A stretch of DNA of 64,000 nt from Mycobacterium kyorinense (GCF_001672775.1 NZ_LZKJ01000049.1:60404-124403), one strand, 5' to 3'; counted from the stretch's first letter, positions 31,328-41,089 are shown. A program made the numbers and translations. The notes: generated by a model not told the origin, from the sequence alone.

Positions 31328-32857
31328 GTGAGTATCGACGCCTGCACCCCCGTCGTCGTCGGTGTCGGGCAGGCTGCCGAACGGATCGACGACCCGTACT
31401 ACCGCGCAATGTCGGCCGTGGAGTTGGCCGCCGCCGGGGCTCGTGCCGCGTTAGACGATTGCGGCGCCGACGTGGCCAAGGTTGCCGCGGCGATCGACAC
31501 CGTCGCGGGCGTGCGCCAGTTCGAGATCTCCGGACCGGCTCAGCCGGTGTTGGGCAAGTCGAACAACTACCCACGCTCGGTGGCCAACCGGATCGGCGCC
31601 GACCCGGCCCGGGCGATTCTGGAGGTGGTGGGCGGACAAGGCCCGCAGCACCTGATCACCGAATTGGCCGGTGGGATCGCCGCCGGCCAGGCCGAGGTCG
31701 TGTTGATCTTCGGGTCGGACGCGACGTCGACGACGCGCTACTTCGCCACGGCCGACAACCGCCCGGACTTCACCGAGACGGTCGAGGGCTCGCTGGAAGA
31801 CCGCGGCTACGGCATCGAGGGACTCATCAGCCGCTACACGGTGGTGCACGGCTTGGTGGACGCGCCCACGCAATACGCGTTGCTGGAGAATGCCCGACGG
31901 GCCGGGACGGGACTGGGGCCGGCCGACTATCTGCGGCGAATGGGTGAGCTGTTCGCGCCGTTTTCCAAGGTGGCCGCGGACAATCCGTTCGCCGCTGCGC
32001 CGGTGCGGCGCGATGTCGAGGAACTGATCACCGTCACCGAGAGCAACCGGATGATCTCCGAGCCGTACCCGCGGCTGCTCGTCGCCCGCGACCAGGTCAA
32101 CCAAGGTGCGGCGGCCCTGCTGATGTCGGTGGAGGCTGCGCGCAAACTCGGTGTGCCCGAAGAGAATTGGGTTTTCCTGCATGGGCATGCCGATATGGAA
32201 GAGCAAAGCCTGCTGGAGCGGCCCGATCTCGGGCACGCCCCGTCGGCGGTGATGGCGGTGCGCGAAGCGCTGGCGGTAGCCGGCATCGGCATCGACGACA
32301 TCGCCACGTTCGACTTGTACAGCTGCTTCCCCGTGCCAGTGTTCAACATCTGCGACGGGATGGGCATTGCGCCCGACGATCGGCGCGGGCTGACCTTGAC
32401 CGGTGGCCTGCCGTTCTTCGGCGGGGCCGGCAACAACTACTCGATGCACGGCGTGGCCGAGACCGTCGCGCAGATGCGCAGTAGGCCAGGGCAATTCGGT
32501 GTCGTCGGCGCCAACGGCGGCATCATGAGCAAGTACTCGGTCGGGGTGTACTCGAGCACACCGGTGGAATGGAAAGCCGATCGCAGCGCCGAGCTGCAGG
32601 CACAGATCGCCGCAGCGCCGACCGTGGCGGTGACCGAGCAGGCCGAGGGGACCGGCACCGTGGAGACCTACACGGTGCGGCGCGACAACGGCCGGTTGAC
32701 CGGGATCATCATCGGCCGCTTAACCGCCGACGACAGCCGGTTTTTGGCTACCACCGAGGACGACGACTTGATCGCGCTGCTGACCGAGGGCGACCCGCTC
32801 GGACAGTCGGTTTCGGTGCGCTCGTTCGACTACGGCAACCGCTGCACGCTGTCTTAA
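31328..32857 (+). CDS. Thiolase-like protein (TLP1 type) lacking the catalytic cysteine
   Basis: A 509-residue protein with a thiolase fold over about residues 1-400 and an extra C-terminal beta-rich domain (about 410-509, with GTVETYTVRRDNGR). At the usual nucleophile position the sequence reads EVVGGQGPQHL instead of an NxxCxSG-type loop, so the acylating Cys is absent. The late catalytic loops are also altered (DLYSCFPVPVFN, GGAGNNYSMHG). This agrees with monomeric thiolase-like protein type 1 of mycobacteria rather than an active acetyltransferase. It starts at GTG 31328, six bases after sucD, so it is likely cotranscribed. It is absent between Rv0952 and Rv0953c in M. tuberculosis (recalled). 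Confidence 0.8.
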   Translation: MSIDACTPVVVGVGQAAERIDDPYYRAMSAVELAAAGARAALDDCGADVAKVAAAIDTVAGVRQFEISGPAQPVLGKSNNYPRSVANRIGADPARAILEVVGGQGPQHLITELAGGIAAGQAEVVLIFGSDATSTTRYFATADNRPDFTETVEGSLEDRGYGIEGLISRYTVVHGLVDAPTQYALLENARRAGTGLGPADYLRRMGELFAPFSKVAADNPFAAAPVRRDVEELITVTESNRMISEPYPRLLVARDQVNQGAAALLMSVEAARKLGVPEENWVFLHGHADMEEQSLLERPDLGHAPSAVMAVREALAVAGIGIDDIATFDLYSCFPVPVFNICDGMGIAPDDRRGLTLTGGLPFFGGAGNNYSMHGVAETVAQMRSRPGQFGVVGANGGIMSKYSVGVYSSTPVEWKADRSAELQAQIAAAPTVAVTEQAEGTGTVETYTVRRDNGRLTGIIIGRLTADDSRFLATTEDDDLIALLTEGDPLGQSVSVRSFDYGNRCTLS

Positions 32858-32866
32858 CTTCTTGCG

Positions 32867-32924
32867 CGAGCGTGCGTGTCCCCGGTCGACACGCCGACAT
32901 CAAACCCGTTTCTGCGCACGCTCG
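32867..32924. repeat. Dispersed stem-loop repeat between convergent genes (copy 2)
   Basis: Arms CGAGCGTGCG (32867-32876) and CGCACGCTCG (32915-32924) pair perfectly. The inner stem GCGTGTC/GACACGC around a 7-base loop is the same as in copy 1 at 22560-22621. The reverse complement of this copy aligns with copy 1, apart from a variable 20-base middle. Confidence 0.6.
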
Positions 32925-32927
32925 ACG

Positions 32928-33776
32928 CTAAACCGAGGCGGCCAGCTTGCCGGCCAGCCGCTCCACGTAGGCGGCCACCTCGTCTTCGGAGCGGTCCGGC
33001 AACCCGAACAGCACCTCGGTGACACCCAGTTCGGCCCAGCGGGCCAGCTTCTCGGGCACCGGCTTGAAGTCCAGCGCCACGATCTGCGGCGCCCCGTCGC
33101 GGCCGGCGGCCGCCCAGGTGTCCTGCAATAGCTTCACCGGCTCGTCGATGTCGACGTCCCGCGGCGTGGTGATCCAGCCGTCGGCGCTCCGTGCGATCCA
33201 CTTGAAGTTCTTCTCGGTACCGGCCGCGCCCACCAGCACCGGGATATGCGACTGCACCGGCTTGGGCCAGGCCCAACTGGGCCCGAAGTTGACGAACTCA
33301 CCCTGGTAAGCGGCTTCCTCCTGCGTCCACAGCGCCCGCATCGCCTCGAGGTATTCACGCAGCATCGTGCGACGCCGGCCGGGCGGCACACCATGGTCGG
33401 CCAGTTCGTCGGTGTTCCAGCCGAACCCCACGCCGAGACTCACCCGGCCGCCGGACAGATGGTCCAGAGTGGCAATCGATTTGGCCAGCGTGATCGGATC
33501 GTGTTCCACCGGCAGTGCCACTGCCGTGGACAGCCGAACCCGTGAGGTGACCGCGCACGCCGCGCCCAAACTCACCCACGGATCCAACGTGCGCATGTAA
33601 CGGTCGTCGGGCAACGACTCGTCGCCAGTAGTCGGGTGCGCCGCCTCGCGCTTGATCGGGATATGCGTGTGTTCTGGGACGTAGAAGGTGTGGAAGCCGT
33701 GGTTTTCGGCGAGGGTGGCGGCCGCGGCCGGGGAGATACCACGGTCGCTGGTGAACAGCACAAGCCCGTAATCCAT
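32928..33776 (-). CDS. LLM-class F420-dependent oxidoreductase (Rv0953c type)
   Basis: A 282-residue luciferase-like oxidoreductase. Family segments are FYVPEHTHIPI near 33, HDPITLAKSIATLDHLSGGR near 94 and SLGVGFGWNTDELADHG near 115. IPVLVGAAGTEKNFKWI lies near 185. The start is ATG 33776 with AGGG upstream. A KstR-type motif lies 10-23 bases before the start, so expression is probably derepressed during sterol catabolism. The length is as recalled for Rv0953c. The substrate is unknown. It is convergent with the thiolase-like gene across the stem-loop repeat. Confidence 0.9.
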   Translation of the reverse strand: MDYGLVLFTSDRGISPAAAATLAENHGFHTFYVPEHTHIPIKREAAHPTTGDESLPDDRYMRTLDPWVSLGAACAVTSRVRLSTAVALPVEHDPITLAKSIATLDHLSGGRVSLGVGFGWNTDELADHGVPPGRRRTMLREYLEAMRALWTQEEAAYQGEFVNFGPSWAWPKPVQSHIPVLVGAAGTEKNFKWIARSADGWITTPRDVDIDEPVKLLQDTWAAAGRDGAPQIVALDFKPVPEKLARWAELGVTEVLFGLPDRSEDEVAAYVERLAGKLAASV

Positions 33777-33785
33777 GCCCTGAAT

Positions 33786-33799
33786 TAGAACGTGTTCCA
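33786..33799. promoter_or_regulatory. KstR-type operator before the LLM oxidoreductase
   Basis: TAGAACGTGTTCCA fits the 14-bp KstR consensus TnnAACnnGTTnnA at every defined position. It is immediately upstream of the gene at 32928-33776. KstR represses sterol-ring and side-chain catabolic genes in mycobacteria. Confidence 0.65.
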
Positions 33800-34021
33800 A
33801 TCCACCGGGCAACCGCGGGGTCACAGATTGACACGCGTGGGGCGCAGCGCCTTCACCAGTCTGTGCGCTAGCGTGGATGATCGAATCGCGTCGCAACGCC
33901 GCGCCAGCCGTCACGGCGTTCATGGAGCGGTCCGACGCAGCGTCGCGGGGAGCGGCGCATGGGAGTGACAAGCGCCGCACGACAGTGGGGCCGGAACAGC
34001 ACTGGAAGCACAGGAGAAGCC

Positions 34022-34924
34022 ATGACCTACTCGCCCGGCAGTCCCGGATATCCGCCCGCTCAGTCGCCGGGCTCCTACGGAGCGTCTTCACCGTCGTTCG
34101 CGAAATCCGATGACCACGCGAGCAATTTGGGTCTCTACTTGACCATCGCAGTGGTGGCGCTCGGCTTGGCGAGCTATCTGGCGAGCTTCGGCACAATGTT
34201 TAATGTCGACTCCGACGTCGGCCCGGCCGTACCGGTTTCCGGCGACATCGGGATCGGGATCCTCGCGGCGCTGGTGGCCGCGCTGCTCGCCGCCGTCAGT
34301 TTGGTGCCCAAGGCGAAGAACTACGCGGCGGTGGTCGCGGCGATTGCGGTGCTGGGCGCGTTGACGGCGATCAAAGAGACGCTCAGTACGCCAAGCGGTG
34401 TCTCGGCCGCGTGGGCGTTGTGGTTCATTCTGGCCTGCGGCGTGATTCAGGCGATCGTCGCGGTCGTTGCACTCCTGCTGGAGGCGGGCGTCATCACCCC
34501 GCCCGCGCCGCGACCCAAATACGAGCAGTACGGCGGTCACTACGGCCAGTACGGCGGCCAGTCCGGTTACTACGGCCAGCAACAGGGCCATTACCAGCAG
34601 CACAGCCCCCAGTCGCCGCAGGGCTATGGGTCGCAGTACGGCAGCTACCCGTCGTCGCCGTCGACCGGCGGTTTCAGCACCGTCGGCCAGCAGACCGGCC
34701 CGCAGCAGCAGCAACAGTCTTCGCAGCAGGGGTCGTCCCAACACGGCCCGGCCACGCCGCCCACCGGCTTCCCCAGCTACGGCCAACCGCCGTCGAGCGG
34801 TTCGGGATCCCAGAGCACAGGTCAGGGGAGTTCCGGCACCCAAAGCGGTTCGGGCCAGAGCCAGCAGTCGTACGGCCAGGGCCAGCAACCACAGTCTCCG
34901 TCGTCTGGCCCGTCGCAGTCCTGA
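34022..34924 (+). CDS. Membrane protein with Gln/Ser/Gly-rich tail (DUF5336, Rv0954 type)
   Basis: A 300-residue protein. A short Pro/Ser-rich N-terminus precedes four hydrophobic helices at about residues 38-60, 75-98, 103-120 and 128-155. A long low-complexity tail of Gln, Ser, Gly, Tyr and Pro follows (QYGGHYGQYGGQSGYYGQ style). The tail is probably disordered and may mediate envelope or division-complex interactions. The ATG at 34022 has AGGAGAAG upstream. A REP-like copy follows the stop. Function is not established from sequence. Confidence 0.85.
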   Translation: MTYSPGSPGYPPAQSPGSYGASSPSFAKSDDHASNLGLYLTIAVVALGLASYLASFGTMFNVDSDVGPAVPVSGDIGIGILAALVAALLAAVSLVPKAKNYAAVVAAIAVLGALTAIKETLSTPSGVSAAWALWFILACGVIQAIVAVVALLLEAGVITPPAPRPKYEQYGGHYGQYGGQSGYYGQQQGHYQQHSPQSPQGYGSQYGSYPSSPSTGGFSTVGQQTGPQQQQQSSQQGSSQHGPATPPTGFPSYGQPPSSGSGSQSTGQGSSGTQSGSGQSQQSYGQGQQPQSPSSGPSQS

Positions 34925-34955
34925 CGAGCCCAGCGGGTCGCGTCCGAGTACCCCG

Positions 34956-35001
34956 GTGGTGATCGCCAGCGCGGCGACGACGGGCGCAGCGGGTTAGCAA
35001 C
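34956..35001. repeat. Degenerate REP-like element between Rv0954- and Rv0955-type genes
   Basis: GTGGTGATCGCCAGCGCGGC then a GACGACGGGCGCAGCGGGTT core aligns with the element at 30355-30399, with several substitutions. Its right end runs to within 12 bases of the next gene's GTG. Confidence 0.45.
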
Positions 35002-35012
35002 GTGCGCAAAGA

Positions 35013-36305
35013 GTGACGTGGGTGGCTGACAATCCAGCGGTAGGCGCCCGCCAGGCCCGTGACCTGTTGCGGGTGGCGTTCGGCCCGGCGGTGGTGGCGC
35101 TGGTCATCATCGCCGCGGTGACGTTGCTGCAGTTGCTGATGGCCAACAGCGACATGACCGGCGCGCTGGGCGCCATCGCCAGTATGTGGCTGGGTGCCCA
35201 TCAGGTGCCGATCTCGATCGGCGGCCGTGAGCTCGGTGTGATGCCGTTGTTGCCGGTGCTGCTGATGGTGTGGGGGGTTGCCCGCACGACGGCCCAAGCC
35301 ACCGCCGGCACGACGTCCTGGTTTGTCATCCGCTGGATCGTGGCCTCAGCGTTGGGCGGGCCGCTGCTGATCGCCGCGGTCTCGTTAGCCGTGATCCACG
35401 ATGCCGCCTCGGTGATCACCGAACTGCAGACGCCGAGCGCGCTGCGGGCATTCGTGAGCGTGCTGGTGGTACACGGCATCGGCGCACTGATCGGGGTCGG
35501 TTCGCGGGTGGGGCGCCGGGCGTTGGCGGTTTCGCCGTTGCCTGACTGGCTATTTGATTCACTGCGCGGCGCGGTCGCAGGCATGCTGGCGCTGCTGGGA
35601 CTGTCCGGCGTGGTGACGGCCGGATCGCTGATCGTGCACTGGGGGACGATGCACGACCTTTATGCGATCACCGATTCGATTTTCGGCCAATTCAGCCTGA
35701 CCGTGCTGTCGGTGTTGTATGCACCCAACGTCATCGTCGGTACCGCCGCGGTTGCGGTGGGATCCAGTGTCCATCTCGGTTTCGCGACATTTAGCTCGTT
35801 CACCGTGTTCGGCGGCGACATTCCCGCGCTGCCGGTGCTGGCTGCGGCTCCGAGCCCGCCGCTGGGGCCGGTGTGGGTCGCGCTGCTGATCATCGGCGCA
35901 TCCTCGGCAGTGGCGGTCGGGCAGCAATGCGCACGGCGCCCGCTTCCGGCGTCGGCGGCAGTCGCCAACGTGGTGGTTGCCGCGGTGTTGGCGGCGCTGA
36001 CCATGGCTCTGCTGGGGTACGCCGGCGGCGGGCAGTTGGGCAACTTTGGCGGTGTGGGTGTCGACCAAGGCACCTTCGGTGTCGCGGTGTTCCTCTGGTT
36101 TGCGATCGTGGGACTGCTCACGGTGGTGATGGCCGGCGGGATCAGCCGCCGGCCCCGGAAGCCCAAGACCGTACCGCCTGCCCCCGAACCCGACGACCGA
36201 CCAGTCGAGCCGGACCAGGCGCAACACGATCCGGTCGTCGACGCCGACGCTGCCGAGCCCGTCACACCGACCGATACGGACGACGTGCCGCCGGGCGCGG
36301 ACTGA
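35013..36305 (+). CDS. Polytopic membrane protein (DUF6350, Rv0955 type)
   Basis: A 430-residue integral membrane protein with about nine or ten hydrophobic helices over residues 20-375. A charged, Pro/Asp/Glu-rich cytoplasmic tail follows ([17 protein letters not shown]). No enzymatic motif is seen. The start is taken at GTG 35013, just after the REP-like element, so the exact N-terminus is uncertain. It is followed after seven bases by purN, a conserved mycobacterial arrangement. Its function is unknown. Confidence 0.82.
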   Translation: MTWVADNPAVGARQARDLLRVAFGPAVVALVIIAAVTLLQLLMANSDMTGALGAIASMWLGAHQVPISIGGRELGVMPLLPVLLMVWGVARTTAQATAGTTSWFVIRWIVASALGGPLLIAAVSLAVIHDAASVITELQTPSALRAFVSVLVVHGIGALIGVGSRVGRRALAVSPLPDWLFDSLRGAVAGMLALLGLSGVVTAGSLIVHWGTMHDLYAITDSIFGQFSLTVLSVLYAPNVIVGTAAVAVGSSVHLGFATFSSFTVFGGDIPALPVLAAAPSPPLGPVWVALLIIGASSAVAVGQQCARRPLPASAAVANVVVAAVLAALTMALLGYAGGGQLGNFGGVGVDQGTFGVAVFLWFAIVGLLTVVMAGGISRRPRKPKTVPPAPEPDDRPVEPDQAQHDPVVDADAAEPVTPTDTDDVPPGAD

Positions 36306-36312
36306 GGATCGG

Positions 36313-36963
36313 GTGTCCAGCTACGCTCAGCCTGTGCAGCAACCGCTCCATGTGCCTCCCAGCGCGCCGGCACGGCTGGTGGTTTTGGCTTCGGGTACCG
36401 GTTCGCTGCTCGAGTCGCTGCTCGGCGCCGCCGCGGGGGACTACCCCGGCCGGGTGGTCGCCGTCGGGGTGGATCGCGCTTGCCGGGCGGCCGAGGTCGC
36501 CGCTGTAGCGGCGCTGCCGATCTTCAGCGCCCGGCTCAAGGACTACCCCGGCCGCGACGCGTGGGACGCCGCGCTCACCGAGGCCACCGCCGCGCATTCG
36601 CCCGACCTGATCATCTCCGCCGGGTTTATGAAAATCCTTGGACCGCAGTTTCTTTCACGCTTCTCGGGTCGAATCGTCAACTCACATCCGACGTTGCTGC
36701 CGGCCTTCCCCGGCCCGCACGGGGTAACCGACGCGCTGGACTACGGGGTGAAGATCACCGGCTGTACGGTGCACCTGGTCGACGCCGGCACCGACACCGG
36801 GCCGATACTTGCTCAGCAAGCCGTTCCGGTGCTCGACGGCGACGACGAGCAGACCCTGCACGAGAGAATCAAGATCACCGAGCGGCAGTTGTTGGTGGAC
36901 GTGGTGGCCGCGGTGGCAACCGGCGGCGTGACGTGGAGCGGACGAAAGGCGATCATCGGGTGA
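36313..36963 (+). CDS. purN: Phosphoribosylglycinamide formyltransferase
   Basis: A 216-residue GAR transformylase, which uses 10-formyl-THF in the third step of purine synthesis. Motifs: [15 protein letters not shown] near 22, the catalytic [12 protein letters not shown] near 122 and [16 protein letters not shown] near 148, with the active-site Asp. The start is GTG 36313. The stop overlaps the purH GTG start by four bases (GTGA), so purN and purH are translationally coupled. Confidence 0.96.
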   Translation: MSSYAQPVQQPLHVPPSAPARLVVLASGTGSLLESLLGAAAGDYPGRVVAVGVDRACRAAEVAAVAALPIFSARLKDYPGRDAWDAALTEATAAHSPDLIISAGFMKILGPQFLSRFSGRIVNSHPTLLPAFPGPHGVTDALDYGVKITGCTVHLVDAGTDTGPILAQQAVPVLDGDDEQTLHERIKITERQLLVDVVAAVATGGVTWSGRKAIIG

Positions 36964-38528
36964 GCAACGACGGGAGACGGCCGGTCCGTCGCGCATTGAT
37001 CAGCGTGTACGACAAGACGGGACTGATCGACCTCGCCCGCGGTCTGCACGCCGCCGGCGTCGACATCGTCTCGACCGGCTCGACAGCGAAAACGATTGCA
37101 GATAGGGGCATTCCGGTCACCCCGGTGGAAGACGTCACCGGCTTCCCGGAGGTGCTGGACGGCCGGGTGAAGACCTTGCACCCGCATGTGCATGCCGGGT
37201 TGCTCGCCGACCTGCGCAAGCCGGAGCACGTCGCAGCCCTCGAGAAACTCGGGATTGCCGCCTTCGAGCTGGTGGTGGTCAATCTGTATCCGTTCGGTGA
37301 GACGGTGGATTCCGGCGCCGGTGTCGACGAGTGCGTCGAACAGATCGATATCGGCGGACCGTCGATGGTGCGGGCCGCGGCCAAGAACCATCCCAGCGTC
37401 GCAGTGGTGGTCGATCCGCTCGGCTATGACGGCGTGCTCGCCGCGGTGTCCAACGGCGGGTTCACGCTGGCTGAGCGAAAGAAGTTGGCATCGTTGGCAT
37501 TCCGGCACACTGCCGACTACGATATCGCGGTCGCCAGCTGGATGGAGTCGACGCTGGCGCCCGAGCAGCCGCAGACATCTTTCCCGGAGTGGTTCGCCGG
37601 GTCGTGGCGGCGGTCGACATTGCTGCGATACGGCGAAAACCCGCATCAGCAAGCAGCGCTCTACACCGACGACAGTGGTTGGCCCGGCTTGGCGCAAGCC
37701 GAGCAGTTGCACGGAAAAGAGATGTCCTACAACAACTTCACCGACGCTGATGCCGCCTGGCGGGCAGCGTTCGACCACGAGCAGACGTGTGTGGCGATCA
37801 TCAAACACGCCAACCCGTGCGGGATCGCGATCTCCTCGGTTTCGGTGGCCGACGCGCATCGCAAAGCCCACGAGTGCGACCCGCTCAGCGCGTTCGGTGG
37901 AGTGATCGCGACCAACACCGAAGTCAGCGTCGAGATGGCCGAATACGTCAGCACTATCTTCACCGAAGTGATTGTGGCGCCGGCGTATGCTCCCGGGGCC
38001 GTCGACGTGCTGGCGCGCAAGAAGAACATCCGGGTGTTGGTGGCTTCCGAACCGCTTGGCGGCGGAACCGAGGTGCGGCAAATCAGCGGCGGACTTCTGA
38101 TGCAGCAACGTGACCGGCTCGACGCGCCGGGGGACAATCCGGCTAACTGGACGTTGGCGGCGGGGTCGCCGGCTGGCCCAGAAACGTTGGAAGACTTAGT
38201 GTTTGCCTGGCGTACTTGCCGCGCGGTGAAGTCCAACGCGATCGTGGTTGCGGCCGACGGGGCCACGGTCGGTGTCGGCATGGGTCAGGTCAACCGCGTG
38301 GACGCGGCCCGGTTGGCCGTCGAGCGCGGCGGGCAGCGGGTGCAGGGCGCGGTCGCGGCGTCCGACGCGTTCTTCCCGTTCCCGGACGGGCTGGAGACAC
38401 TGGCCGCGGCCGGGGTCACGGCGATCGTCCATCCCGGCGGCTCGGTTCGCGACGACGAGGTGACTGCCGCTGCGGCCAACGCCGGCGTGACGCTGTATCT
38501 GACCGGCGCGCGGCACTTCGCGCACTAA
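36960..38528 (+). CDS. purH: Bifunctional AICAR formyltransferase / IMP cyclohydrolase
   Basis: A 522-residue enzyme for the last two purine steps. The IMP cyclohydrolase domain (about 1-200) has [20 protein letters not shown] and [15 protein letters not shown]. The formyltransferase domain (about 205-522) has [13 protein letters not shown] and the active-site [14 protein letters not shown]. It starts at GTG 36960, which overlaps purN. A stem-loop repeat follows the stop and faces the convergent hydrolase gene. Confidence 0.97.
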   Translation: MSNDGRRPVRRALISVYDKTGLIDLARGLHAAGVDIVSTGSTAKTIADRGIPVTPVEDVTGFPEVLDGRVKTLHPHVHAGLLADLRKPEHVAALEKLGIAAFELVVVNLYPFGETVDSGAGVDECVEQIDIGGPSMVRAAAKNHPSVAVVVDPLGYDGVLAAVSNGGFTLAERKKLASLAFRHTADYDIAVASWMESTLAPEQPQTSFPEWFAGSWRRSTLLRYGENPHQQAALYTDDSGWPGLAQAEQLHGKEMSYNNFTDADAAWRAAFDHEQTCVAIIKHANPCGIAISSVSVADAHRKAHECDPLSAFGGVIATNTEVSVEMAEYVSTIFTEVIVAPAYAPGAVDVLARKKNIRVLVASEPLGGGTEVRQISGGLLMQQRDRLDAPGDNPANWTLAAGSPAGPETLEDLVFAWRTCRAVKSNAIVVAADGATVGVGMGQVNRVDAARLAVERGGQRVQGAVAASDAFFPFPDGLETLAAAGVTAIVHPGGSVRDDEVTAAAANAGVTLYLTGARHFAH

Positions 38529-38532
38529 GAGC

Positions 38533-38597
38533 CCGCCGAGTGTGGGATTGTGTTACGCGAAATCGCGAAAAGCGTGCATCAAGCCCACATTCGGCGG
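38533..38597. terminator. Stem-loop between convergent purH and hydrolase genes
   Basis: CCGCCGAGTGTGGG (38533-38546) pairs with CCCACATTCGGCGG (38584-38597) at 13 of 14 positions. It fills the gap between two convergent genes. It is a different family from the repeats at 22560 and 32867 but has the same position, so a bidirectional terminator role is plausible. Confidence 0.5.
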
Positions 38598-38602
38598 TGT
38601 AG

Positions 38603-39613
38603 TTAGGCGCTGGCTTCGTCCGGCACGGTCGTCACGTAGCGGATGAATCCGGCGACCTCCTCGACTGCTCGGCGGGCGTCGGGGTTGACGTCGAAGCTCA
38701 GCTGGAACATGTGCATGGACTTGTGCCACTCCTGCAGCCACACCGGCACCTCGGCCGCCCGCAATCGCTCGGCCAGCGTCCGGGCGTCGTTGAGCAGCAT
38801 CTCGTGGGTGCCCACTTGCAGCAGGAACGGGCCGAGTCCGCGCAGGTCTGCTTCGGGCGGCATCACCGGTAGCGGGCGGGTGCCGTTGACGGTGGCGAAC
38901 ACGTCGTAAATGAACTTGACCGTCATGAACGGAAACATCACGTCGCGGTGACTTTTCAGCGCGCGGTATTTCAACTCCATGTCCGACGACGTCAGCGGGG
39001 ACAGCAGCGCCTGCCCGGCCGGCACCGGCAGCCCGGCGTCCCTGGCGGCCAGCGCGGTCTGCGCTGCCATCAAACCGCCGGCCGAATCCCCAGCCACCAC
39101 AACGTGTTCCGCAGCAAAGCCGCGGGATAGCACGTACCGGTAGGCGTCGAGTCCGTCGGACACCGCGTCGTCAATGCCGACCTGCGGCGCCAGCCGATAG
39201 CCCACATTGAACACCTGGGCGCCCGTGGCAGCTGAGAGCTTGCTGACGAAGCGGCGATGTGAATTCAGGCCCAGGGTGACCAGCGCCGAGCCGTGGAAGT
39301 AGACGATGACCCGCTCAGCGCCCCGCGCCGACCCCGCGACCACCCACTCGGCCGAGCAGTGCGGCAGCCGAACCGCAGTGATGTCGGTGTCCGGCAGCGG
39401 CGGAATCACTCGCAGCGGCTTGTCGATCACGTCGAGGCGGGCGCGCTGCAGCGCATCTGGGCGGAAGCGGTTGATGACCATGCCGACAACAGTCAGGGTT
39501 GCCAGCACGGGCCGCACGAAGATCGCCGTCAACAGGGCAAGCAGGCTCTGCTGCCAGCAGGCCGGCCCGAAATGCGCGGTCGCGGGACGATCACGCCAAT
39601 CCAGCAGGTTCAC
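38603..39613 (-). CDS. Alpha/beta hydrolase, hormone-sensitive-lipase family
   Basis: A 336-residue esterase or lipase. The oxyanion segment is VIVYFHGSALVTLGL near 108 (HGS in place of HGG). The nucleophile is VVAGDSAGGLMAAQ near 180. The catalytic His is near 305 in KSMHMFQL. An N-terminal hydrophobic stretch (LLALLTAIFVRPVLATLTVV) may anchor it in the membrane. The start is taken at GTG 39613. Further upstream in-frame codons give no homologous extension. It is divergent from the MoxR-type gene. Substrate is unknown, probably a short or medium acyl ester. Confidence 0.82.
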   Translation of the reverse strand: MNLLDWRDRPATAHFGPACWQQSLLALLTAIFVRPVLATLTVVGMVINRFRPDALQRARLDVIDKPLRVIPPLPDTDITAVRLPHCSAEWVVAGSARGAERVIVYFHGSALVTLGLNSHRRFVSKLSAATGAQVFNVGYRLAPQVGIDDAVSDGLDAYRYVLSRGFAAEHVVVAGDSAGGLMAAQTALAARDAGLPVPAGQALLSPLTSSDMELKYRALKSHRDVMFPFMTVKFIYDVFATVNGTRPLPVMPPEADLRGLGPFLLQVGTHEMLLNDARTLAERLRAAEVPVWLQEWHKSMHMFQLSFDVNPDARRAVEEVAGFIRYVTTVPDEASA

Positions 39614-39703
39614 GGGACCAAGGGTATCGGGTAGCTGGGTATGCCCGACACATGGCGGATCCGACGTGGCATGACGCAGGTTGAGACGCCGTCGTAGCGT
39701 GGA

Positions 39704-41089
39704 GTGGTGACCGCACCGACCCATCTGCCCCGCACCGTCGGCGAACTGCGCGCCGGCGGGCACCGCGAGCGGGGAGTCAAACAGGAAATCCGGGAAAACC
39801 TGCTCACCGCGCTGGCCGAGGGTGACGACATCTGGCCGGGAATCCTGGGCTTCGACGACACCGTATTGCCGCAGCTGGAACGCGCGCTGATCGCCGGCCA
39901 CGACTTCGTCCTGCTCGGCGAACGGGGTCAGGGCAAGACGCGACTGCTGCGGGCGCTGGTGGGGTTGCTCGACGAGTGGACCCCGGTGATCGGCGGCGCC
40001 GAACTCGGCGAGCATCCCTACTCGCCGATCACCCCGGAGTCGATCCGGCGCGCCGCCACCCTGGGCGACGACCTACCGGTGGAGTGGCGACACCGCAGCG
40101 AGCGCTACACCGAGAAGTTGGCGACACCGGATACCAGCGTGGCCGACCTGGTCGGCGACATCGACCCGATCAAAGTCGCCGAGGGACGCAGCCTCGGTGA
40201 CCCCGAGACCATCGCCTACGGGCTGATCCCGCGAGCGCACCGCGGCATCGTTGCGGTCAACGAGCTGCCCGACCTCGCCGAGCGCATCCAGGTGTCGATG
40301 CTCAACGTGATGGAGGAGCGTGACATCCAGGTTCGCGGTTACACCCTGCGCCTGCCGCTCGACGTGCTGGTGGTGGCCAGCGCCAACCCGGAGGACTACA
40401 CCAACCGCGGTCGGATCATCACTCCGCTTAAAGACCGGTTCGGCGCGGAGATCCGCACGCACTACCCGTTGGAGCTCGACGCCGAAGTGGGTGTCATCGT
40501 GCAGGAGGCGCACCTGAGTGCTCAGGTGCCTGAACATCTGACCCAGATCATCGCGCGGTTCGCTCGCTACTTGCGTGAATCCCACTCGGTCGATCAGCGC
40601 TCCGGCGTCTCGGCCCGATTCGCGATCGCGGCCGCCGAGACGGTGGCTGCCGCCGCGCGGCATCGCGGCGCGGTGCTCGGCGAAACGGACCCGGTGGCCC
40701 GAGTGGTGGATCTCGGCACCGTCATCGACGTGCTGCGCGGCAAGTTGGAGTTCGAGTCCGGTGAGGAAGGGCGCGAGCAGGCAGTGCTCGAACACTTGTT
40801 GCGCCGCGCCACCGCCGACACCGCGTCGCGGGTGCTTGGTGGTCTCGATGTCGGCCCATTAGTGGCCGCGGTCGAGGGTGGTTCGGCGGTGACGACGGGG
40901 GAGCGGGTGTCGGCCAAGAACGTGCTGGCGGCGCTGCCCGAATTGCCGGTGATCGACGCGGTCGCCAAGCGGTTGGGCGCGGAATCCGAGGGCGAGCGCG
41001 CCGCGGCCCTGGAGCTGGCGCTGGAGGCACTGTATTTGGCCAAGCGAGTCGACAAAGTGTCCGGTGAGGGCGAAACCGTCTATGGCTAA
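39704..41089 (+). CDS. MoxR-type / magnesium-chelatase-like AAA+ ATPase (Rv0958 type)
   Basis: A 461-residue AAA+ protein. Walker A is LLGERGQGKTRLLRAL near 69. The Walker B region reads GIVAVNELPDL (Asn before Glu rather than Asp). Sensor 1 is VVASANPEDYTNRGRI. The stop lies eight bases inside the next gene, which encodes a VWA-domain partner. MoxR/VWA pairs act as chaperone-like machines for metal insertion or complex assembly. The start is GTG 39704, with GTG 39707 as an alternative. The target is unknown. Confidence 0.85.
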   Translation: MVTAPTHLPRTVGELRAGGHRERGVKQEIRENLLTALAEGDDIWPGILGFDDTVLPQLERALIAGHDFVLLGERGQGKTRLLRALVGLLDEWTPVIGGAELGEHPYSPITPESIRRAATLGDDLPVEWRHRSERYTEKLATPDTSVADLVGDIDPIKVAEGRSLGDPETIAYGLIPRAHRGIVAVNELPDLAERIQVSMLNVMEERDIQVRGYTLRLPLDVLVVASANPEDYTNRGRIITPLKDRFGAEIRTHYPLELDAEVGVIVQEAHLSAQVPEHLTQIIARFARYLRESHSVDQRSGVSARFAIAAAETVAAAARHRGAVLGETDPVARVVDLGTVIDVLRGKLEFESGEEGREQAVLEHLLRRATADTASRVLGGLDVGPLVAAVEGGSAVTTGERVSAKNVLAALPELPVIDAVAKRLGAESEGERAAALELALEALYLAKRVDKVSGEGETVYG

